Assembly (NCBI GenBank): GCA_943737045.1
Contig: CALSFV010000006.1
Location: 1,674,001 to 1,738,000, forward strand
DNA: 64,000 nt
From: Parapristionchus giblindavisi
Lineage: Eukaryota > Nematoda > Chromadorea > Rhabditida > Diplogasteridae
Direction: 5' to 3'
The notes under the pieces were generated by a model. That model did no database searches. It worked only from the letters and a program-made list of their open reading frames with translations, and was not told the origin of the DNA. This document shows, piece after piece, positions 47,831-60,799 of this stretch (position 1 is the first letter of the stretch; every line of letters begins with the position of its first letter). The translations under genes were made by a program, and so were the position numbers.

Positions 47831-50800
47831 TTGATTGACCGATACCGAATAAAGATGTTTTTGTGTTGTTGTGATTTTAATCTTAAATCTTCTCTCAGTA
47901 CTGTATCGTATTATGATACTGTATTTGTGATGAAGACGAAAATAACGGATTTAATTATATATCTATTGTTTCAGACCGAGTCTTTCGAGAAGTATGAGGC
48001 CTTCACGCATCATATTTATTGATCTACAGCGATGTAAACTCCACAAGGTAATACAGTGAATTATTGATTGACCGATACCGAATAAAGATGTTTTTGTGTT
48101 GTTGTGATTTTAATCTTAAATCTTCTCTCAGTACTGTATCGTATTATGATACTGTATTTGTGATGAAGACGAAAATAATGGATTTAATTATATATCTATT
48201 GTTTCAGACCGAGTCTTTCGAGTAGTATGAGGCCTTCGCTCCTCATATTGATTGGTCTACAGCGATGTAAACTCCACAAGGTAATACAGTGAATTATTGA
48301 TTGACCGATACCGAATAAAGATGTTTTTGTGTTGTTGTGATTTTAATCTTAAATCTTCTCTCAGTACTGTATCGTATTATGATACTGTATTTGTGATGAA
48401 GACGAAAATAACGGATTTAATTATGTATCTATTGTTTCAGACCGAGTCTTTCGAGAAGCATGAGGCCTTCACTCCTCATATTGATTGGTCTACAGCGATG
48501 TAAACTCCACAAGGTAATGCAGTGAATTTTTGATTGACCGATACCGAATAAAGATGTTTTTGTGTTGTTGTGATTTTAATCTTAAATCTTCTCTCAGTAC
48601 TGTATCGTATTATGATACTGTATTTGTGATGAAGACGAAAATAACGGATTTATTTATGTATCTATTGTTTCAGACCGAGTCTTTCGAGAAGCATGAGGCC
48701 TTCACTCCTCATATTGATTGGTCTACAGCGATGTAAACCCCACAAGGTAATGCAGTGAATTTTTGATTGACCGATACCGAATAAAGATGTTTTTGTGTTG
48801 TTGTGATTTTAATCTTAAATCTTCTCTCAGTACTGTATCGTATTATGATACTGTATTTGTGATGAAGACGAATATAATGGATTTAATTATATATCTATTG
48901 TTTCAGACCGAGTCTTTCGAGAAGTATGAGGCCTTCACGAATCATATTTATTGATCTACAGCGATGTAAACTCCACAAGGTAATACAGTGAATTATTGAT
49001 TGACCGATACCGAATAAAGATGTTTTTGTGTTGTTGTGATTTTAATCTTAAATCTTCTCTCAGTACTGTATCGTATTATGATACTGTATTTGTGATGAAG
49101 ACGAAAATAACGGATTTAATTATATATCTATTGTTTCAGACCGAGTCTTTCGAGAAGTATGAGGCCTTCACGCATCATATTTATTGATCTACAGCGATGT
49201 AAACTCCACAAGGTAATACAGTGAATTATTGATTGACCGATACCGAATAAAGATGTTTTTGTGTTGTTGTGATTTTAATCTTAAATCTTCTCTCAGTACT
49301 GTATCGTATTATGATACTGTATTTGTGATGAAGACGAAAATAATGGATTTAATTATATATCTATTGTTTCAGACCGAGTCTTTCGAGTAGTATGAGGCCT
49401 TCGCTCCTCATATTGATTGGTCTACAGCGATGTAAACTCCACAAGGTAATACAGTGAATTATTGATTGACCGATACCGAATAAAGATGTTTTTGTGTTGT
49501 TGTGATTTTAATCTTAAATCTTCTCTCAGTACTGTATCGTATTATGATACTGTATTTGTGATGAAGACGAAAATAACGGATTTAATTATGTATCTATTGT
49601 TTCAGACCGAGTCTTTCGAGAAGCATGAGGCCTTCACTCCTCATATTGATTGGTCTACAGCGATGTAAACTCCACAAGGTAATGCAGTGAATTTTTGATT
49701 GACCGATACCGAATAAAGATGTTTTTGTGTTGTTGTGATTTTAATCTTAAATCTTCTCTCAGTACTGTATCGTATTATGATACTGTATTTGTGATGAAGA
49801 CGAAAATAATGGATTTAATTATATATCTATTGTTTCAGACCGAGTCTTTCGAGTAGTATGAGGCCTTCGCTCCTCATATTGATTGGTCTATAGCGATGTA
49901 AACTCCACAAGGTAATGCAGTGAATTATTGATTGTACGATATCGAATAAAGATGTTTACGTGTTGTTGTGATTTTAATCTTAAATCTTCTCTCAGTACTG
50001 TATCGTATTATGATACTGTATTTGTGATGAAGACGAAAATAATGGATTTAATTATATATCTATTGTTTCAGACCGAGTCTTTCGAGTAGTATGAGGCCTT
50101 CGCTCCTCATATTGATTGGTCTATAGCGATGTAAACTCCACAAGGTAATACAGTGAATTATTGATTGACCGATACCGAATAAAGATGTTTTTGTGTTGTT
50201 GTGATTTTAATCTTAAATCTTCTCTCAGTACTGTATCGTATTATGATACTGTATTTGTGATGAAGACGAAAATAACGGATTTAATTATATATCTATTGTT
50301 TCAGACCGAGTCTTTCGAGAAGTATGAGGCCTTCACGCATCATATTTATTGATCTACAGCGATGTAAACTCCACAAGGTAATACAGTGAATTATTGATTG
50401 ACCGATACCGAATAAAGATGTTTTTGTGTTGTTGTGATTTTAATCTTAAATCTTCTCTCAGTACTGTATCGTATTATGATACTGTATTTGTGATGAAGAC
50501 GAAAATAATGGATTTAATTATATATCTATTGTTTCAGACCGAGTCTTTCGAGTAGTATGAGGCCTTCGCTCCTCATATTGATTGGTCTACAGCGATGTAA
50601 ACTCCACAAGGTAATACAGTGAATTATTGATTGACCGATACCGACTAAAGATGTTTTTGTGTTGTTGTGATTTTAATCTTAAATCTTCTCTCAGTACTGT
50701 ATCGTATTATGATACTGTATTTGTGATGAAGACGAAAATAACGGATTTAATTATATATCTATTGTTTCAGACCGAGTCTTTCGAGAAGTATGAGGCCTTC

Positions 50801-53800
50801 ACGCATCATATTTATTGATCTACAGCGATGTAAACTCCACAAGGTAATACAGTGAATTATTGATTGACCGATACCGAATAAAGATGTTTTTGTGTTGTTG
50901 TGATTTTAATCTTAAATCTTCTCTCAGTACTGTATCGTATTATGATACTGTATTTGTGATGAAGACGAAAATAATGGATTTAATTATATATCTATTGTTT
51001 CAGACCGAGTCTTTCGAGTAGTATGAGGCCTTCGCTCCTCATATTGATTGGTCTACAGCGATGTAAACTCCACAAGGTAATACAGTGAATTATTGATTGA
51101 CCGATACCGACTAAAGATGTTTTTGTGTTGTTGTGATTTTAATCTTAAATCTTCTCTCAGTACTGTATCGTATTATGATACTGTATTTGTGATGAAGACG
51201 AAAATAACGGATTTAATTATATATCTATTGTTTCAGACCGAGTCTTTCGAGAAGTATGAGGCCTTCACGCATCATATTTATTGATCTACAGCGATGTAAA
51301 CTCCACAAGGTAACACAGTGAATTATTGATTGACCGATACCGAATAAAGATGTTTATGTGTTGTTGTGGATTTGATCTTTGATCTACACCGATGTAAACT
51401 CCGCAAGGTAATGCAGTGAATTATTGATTGTACGATATCGAATAAAGATGTTTACGTGTTGTTGTGATTTTAATCTTAAATCTTCTCTCAGTACTATATC
51501 GTATTATGATACTGTATTTGTGATGAAGACGAAAATAATGGATTTAATTATATATCTATTGTTTCAGACCGAGTCTTTCGAGTAGTATGAGGCCTTCGCT
51601 CCTCATATTGATTGGTCTATAGCGATGTAAACTCCACAAGGTAATACATTGAATTATTGATTGACCGATACCGAATAAAGATGTTTTTGTGTTGTTGTGA
51701 TTTTAATCTTAAATCTTCTCTCAGTACTGTATCGTATTATGATACTGTATTTGTGATGAAGACGAAAATAACGGATTTAATTATATATCTATTGTTTCAG
51801 ACCGAGTCTTTCGAGAAGTATGAGGCCTTCACGCATCATATTTATTGATCTACAGCGATGTAAACTCCACAAGGTAATACAGTGAATTATTGATTGACCG
51901 ATACCGAATAAAGATGTTTTTGTGTTGTTGTGATTTTAATCTTAAATCTTCTCTCAGTACTGTATCGTATTATGATACTGTATTTGTGATGAAGACGAAA
52001 ATAATGGATTTAATTATATATCTATTGTTTCAGACCGAGTCTTTCGAGTAGTATGAGGCCTTCGCTCCTCATATTGATTGGTCTACAGCGATGTAAACTC
52101 CACAAGGTAATACAGTGAATTATTGATTGACCGATACCGAATAAAGATGTTTTTGTGTTGTTGTGATTTTAATCTTAAATCTTCTCTCAGTACTGTATCG
52201 TATTATGATACTGTATTTGTGATGAAGACGAAAATAACGGATTTAATTATGTATCTATTGTTTCAGACCGAGTCTTTCGAGAAGCATGAGGCCTTCACTC
52301 CTCATATTGATTGGTCTACAGCGATGTAAACTCCACAAGGTAATGCAGTGAATTTTTGATTGACCGATACCGAATAAAGATGTTTTTGTGTTGTTGTGAT
52401 TTTAATCTTAAATCTTCTCTCAGTACTGTATCGTATTATGATACTGTATTTGTGATGAAGACGAAAATAATGGATTTAATTATATATCTATTGTTTCAGA
52501 CCGAGTCTTTCGAGTAGTATGAGGCCTTCGCTCCTCATATTGATTGGTCTATAGCGATGTAAACTCCACAAGGTAATGCAGTGAATTATTGATTGACCGA
52601 TATCGAATAAAGATGTTTACGTGTTGTTGTGATTTTAATCTTTGATCTTCTCTCAGTACTGTATCGTATTATGATACTGTATTTGTGATGAAGACGAAAA
52701 TAATGGATTTAATTATATATCTATTGTTTCAGACCGAGTCTTTCGAGAAGTATGAGACCTTCGCTCCTCATATTGATTGGTCTACAGCGATGTAAACTCC
52801 ACAAGGTAACACAGTGAATTATTGATTGACCGATACCGAATAAAGATGTTTATGTGTTGTTGTGGATTTGATCTTTGATCTACACCGATGTAAACTCCGC
52901 AAGGTAATGCAGTGAATTATTGATTGTACGATATCGAATAAAGATGTTTACGTGTTGTTGTGATTTTAATCTTAAATCTTCTCTCAGTACTGTATCGTAT
53001 TATGATACTGTATTTGTGATGAAGACGAAAATAATGGATTTAATTATATATCTATTGTTTCAGACCGAGTCTTTCGAGTAGTATGAGGCCTTCGCTCCTC
53101 ATATTGATTGGTCTATAGCGATGTAAACTCCACAAGGTAATACAGTGAATTATTGATTGACCGATACCGAATAAAGATGTTTTTGTGTTGTTGTGATTTT
53201 AATCTTAAATCTTCTCTCAGTACTGTATCGTATTATGATACTGTATTTGTGATGAAGACGAAAATAACGGATTTAATTATATATCTATTGTTTCAGACCG
53301 AGTCTTTCGAGAAGTATGAGGCCTTCACGCATCATATTTATTGATCTACAGCGATGTAAACTCCACAAGGTAATACAGTGAATTATTGATTGACCGATAC
53401 CGAATAAAGATGTTTTTGTGTTGTTGTGATTTTAATCTTAAATCTTCTCTCAGTACTGTATCGTATTATGATACTGTATTTGTGATGAAGACGAAAATAA
53501 TGGATTTAATTATATATCTATTGTTTCAGACCGAGTCTTTCGAGTAGTATGAGGCCTTCGCTCCTCATATTGATTGGTCTACAGCGATGTAAACTCCACA
53601 AGGTAATACAGTGAATTATTGATTGACCGATACCGAATAAAGATGTTTTTGTGTTGTTGTGATTTTAATCTTAAATCTTCTCTCAGTACTGTATCGTATT
53701 ATGATACTGTATTTGTGATGAAGACGAAAATAACGGATTTAATTATGTATCTATTGTTTCAGACCGAGTCTTTCGAGAAGCATGAGGCCTTCACTCCTCA

Positions 53801-56636
53801 TATTGATTGGTCTACAGCGATGTAAACCCCACAAGGTAATGCAGTGAATTTTTGATTGACCGATACCGAATAAAGATGTTTTTGTGTTGTTGTGATTTTA
53901 ATCTTAAATCTTCTCTCAGTACTGTATCGTATTATGATACTGTATTTGTGATGAAGACGAATATAATGGATTTAATTATATATCTATTGTTTCAGACCGA
54001 GTCTTTCGAGAAGTATGAGGCCTTCACGAATCATATTTATTGATCTACAGCGATGTAAACTCCACAAGGTAATACAGTGAATTATTGATTGACCGATACC
54101 GAATAAAGATGTTTTTGTGTTGTTGTGATTTTAATCTTAAATCTTCTCTCAGTACTGTATCGTATTATGATACTGTATTTGTGATGAAGACGAAAATAAC
54201 GGATTTAATTATATATCTATTGTTTCAGACCGAGTCTTTCGAGAAGTATGAGGCCTTCACGCATCATATTTATTGATCTACAGCGATGTAAACTCCACAA
54301 GGTAATACAGTGAATTATTGATTGACCGATACCGAATAAAGATGTTTTTGTGTTGTTGTGATTTTAATCTTAAATCTTCTCTCAGTACTGTATCGTATTA
54401 TGATACTGTATTTGTGATGAAGACGAAAATAATGGATTTAATTATATATCTATTGTTTCAGACCGAGTCTTTCGAGTAGTATGAGGCCTTCGCTCCTCAT
54501 ATTGATTGGTCTACAGCGATGTAAACTCCACAAGGTAATACAGTGAATTATTGATTGACCGATACCGAATAAAGATGTTTTTGTGTTGTTGTGATTTTAA
54601 TCTTAAATCTTCTCTCAGTACTGTATCGTATTATGATACTGTATTTGTGATGAAGACGAAAATAACGGATTTAATTATGTATCTATTGTTTCAGACCGAG
54701 TCTTTCGAGAAGCATGAGGCCTTCACTCCTCATATTGATTGGTCTACAGCGATGTAAACTCCACAAGGTAATGCAGTGAATTTTTGATTGACCGATACCG
54801 AATAAAGATGTTTTTGTGTTGTTGTGATTTTAATCTTAAATCTTCTCTCAGTACTGTATCGTATTATGATACTGTATTTGTGATGAAGACGAATATAATG
54901 GATTTAATTATATATCTATTGTTTCAGACCGAGTCTTTCGAGAAGTATGAGGCCTTCACGAATCATATTTATTGATCTACAGCGATGTAAACTCCACAAG
55001 GTAATACAGTGAATTATTGATTGACCGATACCGAATAAAGATGTTTTTGTGTTGTTGTGATTTTAATCTTAAATCTTCTCTCAGTACTGTATCGTATTAT
55101 GATACTGTATTTGTGATGAAGACGAAAATAACGGATTTAATTATGTATCTATTGTTTCAGACCGAGTCTTTCGAGAAGCATGAGGCCTTCACTCCTCATA
55201 TTGATTGGTCTACAGCGATGTAAACTCCACAAGGTAATGCAGTGAATTTTTGATTGACCGATACCGAATAAAGATGTTTTTGTGTTGTTGTGATTTTAAT
55301 CTTAAATCTTCTCTCAGTACTGTATCGTATTATGATACTGTATTTGTGATGAAGACGAAAATAATGGATTTAATTATATATCTATTGTTTCAGACCGAGT
55401 CTTTCGAGTAGTATGAGGCCTTCGCTCCTCATATTGATTGGTCTATAGCGATGTAAACTCCACAAGGTAATGCAGTGAATTATTGATTGTACGATATCGA
55501 ATAAAGATGTTTACGTGTTGTTGTGATTTTAATCTTAAATCTTCTCTCAGTACTGTATCGTATTATGATACTGTATTTGTGATGAAGACGAAAATAATGG
55601 ATTTAATTATATATCTATTGTTTCAGACCGAGTCTTTCGAGTAGTATGAGGCCTTCGCTCCTCATATTGATTGGTCTATAGCGATGTAAACTCCACAAGG
55701 TAATACAGTGAATTATTGATTGACCGATACCGAATAAAGATGTTTTTGTGTTGTTGTGATTTTAATCTTAAATCTTCTCTCAGTACTGTATCGTATTATG
55801 ATACTGTATTTGTGATGAAGACGAAAATAACGGATTTAATTATATATCTATTGTTTCAGACCGAGTCTTTCGAGAAGTATGAGGCCTTCACGCATCATAT
55901 TTATTGATCTACAGCGATGTAAACTCCACAAGGTAATACAGTGAATTATTGATTGACCGATACCGAATAAAGATGTTTTTGTGTTGTTGTGATTTTAATC
56001 TTAAATCTTCTCTCAGTACTGTATCGTATTATGATACTGTATTTGTGATGAAGACGAAAATAATGGATTTAATTATATATCTATTGTTTCAGACCGAGTC
56101 TTTCGAGTAGTATGAGGCCTTCGCTCCTCATATTGATTGGTCTACAGCGATGTAAACTCCACAAGGTAATACAGTGAATTATTGATTGACCGATACCGAC
56201 TAAAGATGTTTTTGTGTTGTTGTGATTTTAATCTTAAATCTTCTCTCAGTACTGTATCGTATTATGATACTGTATTTGTGATGAAGACGAAAATAACTTA
56301 TTTAATTATGTATCTATTGTTTCAGACCGAGTCTTTCGAGAAGCATGAGGCCTTCACTCCTCATATTGATTGGTCTACAGCGATGTAAACTCCACAAGGT
56401 AATGCAGTGAATTTTTGATTGACCGATACCGAATAAAGATGTTTTTGTGTTGTTGTGATTTTAATCTTAAATCTTCTCTCAGTACTGTATCGTATTATGA
56501 TACTGTATTTGTGATGAAGACGAATATAATGGATTTAATTATATATCTATTGTTTCAGACCGAGTCTTTCGAGAAGTATGAGGCCTTCACGAATCATATT
56601 TATTGATCTACAGCGATGTAAACTCCACAAGGTAAT
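47831..56636. repeat. Higher-order repeats of 3826 and 932 bp
   Basis: 47831/48297 recur at 51657/52123 (3826 bp = 16 x 233 + 98). Within 53153-55016, four-monomer blocks of 932 bp recur (53153, 53619, 53852 to 54085, 54551, 54784). A 466-bp dimer is duplicated at 50627 and 51093, both carrying CCGACTAAAG, which destroys AATAAA. Confidence 0.8.
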
Positions 56637-58500
56637 ACAGTGAATTATTGATTGACCGATACCGAATAAAGATGTTTATGTGTTGTTGTGATTTTATTCT
56701 TTGATCTTCTCTCCGTACTGTATCGTATTATGATACTGTATTTGTGATGAGGACGAAAATAACGGATTTAATTATATATCTATTGTTTCAGACCGAGTCT
56801 TTCGAGAAGTATGAGGCCTTCACGCATCATATTTATTGATCTACAGCGATGTAAACTCCACAAGGTAATGCAGTGAATTATTGATTGACCGATACCGAAT
56901 AAAGATGTTTATGTGTTGTTGTGATTTTAATCTTTGATCTTCTCTCAGTACTGTATCGTATTATGATACTGTATTTGTGATGAGGACGAAAATAACGGAT
57001 TTAATTATATATCTATTGTTTCAGACCGAGTCTTTCGAGAAGTATGAGGCCTTCACGCATCATATTTATTGATCTACAGCGATGTAAACTCCACAAGGTA
57101 ATGCAGTGAATTATTGATTGACCGATACCGAATAAAGATGTTTATGTGTTGTTGTGATTTTAATCTTTGATCTTCTCTCAGTACTGTATCGTATTATGAT
57201 ACTGTATTTGTGATGAGGACGAAAATAACGGATTTAATTATATATCTATTGTTTCAGACCGAGTCTTTCGAGAAGTATGAGGCCTTCACGCATCATATTT
57301 ATTGATCTACAGCGATGTAAACTCCACAAGGTAATGCAGTGAATTATTGATTGACCGATACCGAATAAAGATGTTTATGTGTTGTTGTGATTTTAATCTT
57401 TGATCTTCTCTCAGTACTGTATCGTATTATGATACTGTATTTGTGATGAGGACGAAAATAACGGATTTAATTATATATCTATTGTTTCAGACCGAGTCTT
57501 TCGAGAAGTATGAGGCCTTCACGCATCATATTTATTGATCTACAGCGATGTAAACTCCACAAGGTAATGCAGTGAATTATTGATTGACCGATATCGAATA
57601 AAGATGTTTATGTGTTGTTGTGATTTTAATCTTTGATCTTCTCTCAGTACTGTATCGTATTATGATACTGTATTTGTGATGAGGACGAAAATAACGGATT
57701 TAATTATATATCTATTGTTTCAGACCGAGTCTTTCGAGAAGTATGAGGCCTTCACGCATCATATTTATTGATCTACAGCGATGTAAACTCCACAAGGTAA
57801 TGCAGTGAATTATTGATTGACCGATACCGAATAAAGATGTTTATGTGTTGTTGTGATTTTAATCTTTGATCTTCTCTCAGTACTGTATCGTATTATGATA
57901 CTGTATTTGTGATGAGGACGAAAATAACGGATTTAATTATATATCTATTGTTTCAGACCGAGTCTTTCGAGAAGTATGAGGCCTTCACGCATCATATTTA
58001 TTGATCTACAGCGATGTAAACTCCACAAGGTAATGCAGTGAATTATTGATTGACCGATACCGAATAAAGATGTTTATGTGTTGTTGTGATTTTAATCTTT
58101 GATCTTCTCTCAGTACTGTATCGTATTATGATACTGTATTTGTGATGAGGACGAAAATAACGGATTTAATTATATATCTATTGTTTCAGACCGAGTCTTT
58201 CGAGAAGTATGAGGCCTTCACGCATCATATTTATTGATCTACAGCGATGTAAACTCCACAAGGTAATACAGTGAATTATTGATTGATCGATATCGAATAA
58301 AGATGTTTATGTGTTGTTGTGATTTTAATCTTTGATCTTCTCTCAGTACTGTATCGTATTATGATACTGTATTTGTGATGAGGACGAAAATAATGGATTT
58401 AATTATATATCTATAGTTTCAGACCGAGTCTTTCGAGAAGTATGAGGCCTTCACGCATCATATTTATTGATCTACAGCGATGTAAACTCCACAAGGTAAT
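56637..58500. repeat. Homogeneous 233-bp monomer block (GATGAGGACG variant)
   Basis: Consecutive near-identical monomers without higher-order alternation, marked by GATGAGGACG, CTTTGATCTTC and CACGCATCATATTTATTG. This points to very recent unit-by-unit amplification. Confidence 0.8.
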
Positions 58501-60799
58501 GCAGTGAATTATTGATTGACCGATACCGAATAAAGATGTTTATGTGTTGTTGTGATTTTAATCTTTGATCTTCTCTCAGTACTGTATCGTATTATGATAC
58601 TGTATTTGTGATGAAGACGAAAATAATGGATTTAATTATATATCTATTGTTTCAGACCGAGTCTTTCGAGTAGTATGAGGCCTTCGCTCCTCATATTGAT
58701 TGGTCTACAGCGATGTAAACTCCACAAGGTAATACAGTGAATTATTGATTGACCGATACCGAATAAAGATGTTTTTGTGTTGTTGTGATTTTAATCTTAA
58801 ATCTTCTCTCAGTACTGTATCGTATTATGATACTGTATTTGTGATGAAGACGAAAATAACGGATTTAATTATGTATCTATTGTTTCAGACCGAGTCTTTC
58901 GAGAAGCATGAGGCCTTCACTCCTCATATTGATTGGTCTACAGCGATGTAAACTCCACAAGGTAATGCAGTGAATTTTTGATTGACCGATACCGAATAAA
59001 GATGTTTTTGTGTTGTTGTGATTTTAATCTTAAATCTTCTCTCAGTACTGTATCGTATTATGATACTGTATTTGTGATGAAGACGAATATAATGGATTTA
59101 ATTATATTATTGTTTCAGACCGAGTCTTTCGAGAAGTATGAGGCCTTCACGAATCATATTTATTGATCTACAGCGATGTAAACTCCACAAGGTAATACAG
59201 TGAATTATTGATTGACCGATACCGAATAAAGATGTTTATGTGTTGTTGTGATTTTAATCTTTGATCTTCTCTCCGTACTGTATCGTATTATGATACTGTA
59301 TTTGTGATGAAGACGAAAACAATGGATTTAATTATATATCTCTTGTTTCAGACCGAGTCTTTCCAGAAGTATGAGGCCTTCACGCATCATATTTATTGAT
59401 CTACAGCGATGTAAACTCCACAAGGTAATACAGTGAATTATTGATTGACCGATACCGAATAAAGATGTTTATGTGTTGTTGTGATTTTAATCTTTGATCT
59501 TCTCTCAGTACTGTATCGTATTATGATACTGTATTTGTGATGAGGACGAAAATAACGGATTTAATTATATATCTATTGTTTCAGACCGAGTCTTTCGAGA
59601 AGTATGAGGCCTTCACGCATCATATTTATTGATCTACAGCGATGTAAACTCCACAAGGTAATGCAGTGAATTATTGATTGACCGATACCGAATAAAGATG
59701 TTTATGTGTTGTTGTGATTTTAATCTTTGATCTTCTCTCAGTACTGTATCGTATTATGATACTGTATTTGTGATGAGGAGGAAAATAACGGATTTAATTA
59801 TATATCTATTGTTTCAGACCGAGTCTTTCGAGAAGTATGAGGCCTTCACGCATCATATTTATTGATCTACAGCGATGTAAACTCCACAAGGTAATACAGT
59901 GAATTATTGATTGATCGATATCGAATAAAGATGTTTATGTGTTGTTGTGATTTTAATCTTTGATCTTCTCTCAGTACTGTATCGTATTATGATACTGTAT
60001 TTGTGATGAGGACGAAAATAACGGATTTAATTATATATCTATTGTTTCAGACCGAGTCTTTCGAGAAGTATGAGGCCTTCACGCATCATATTTATTGATC
60101 TACAGCGATGTAAACTCCACAAGGTAATGCAGTGAATTATTGATTGACCGATACCGAATAAAGATGTTTATGTGTTGTTGTGATTTTAATCTTTGATCTT
60201 CTCTCAGTACTGTATCGTATTATGATACTGTATTTGTGATGAGGACGAAAATAACGGATTTAATTATATATCTATTGTTTCAGACCGAGTCTTTCGAGAA
60301 GTATGAGGCCTTCACGCATCATATTTATTGATCTACAGCGATGTAAACTCCACAAGGTAATACAGTGAATTATTGATTGATCGATATCGAATAAAGATGT
60401 TTATGTGTTGTTGTGATTTTAATCTTTGATCTTCTCTCAGTACTGTATCGTATTATGATACTGTATTTGTGATGAGGACGAAAATAATGGATTTAATTAT
60501 ATATCTATAGTTTCAGACCGAGTCTTTCGAGAAGTATGAGGCCTTCACGCATCATATTTATTGATCTACAGCGATGTAAACTCCACAAGGTAATGCAGTG
60601 AATTATTGATTGACCGATACCGAATAAAGATGTTTATGTGTTGTTGTGATTTTAATCTTTGATCTTCTCTCAGTACTGTATCGTATTATGATACTGTATT
60701 TGTGATGAAGACGAAAATAATGGATTTAATTATATATCTATTGTTTCAGACCAAGTCTTTCCAGAAGTATGAGGCATTCACGCATCATATTTATTGATC

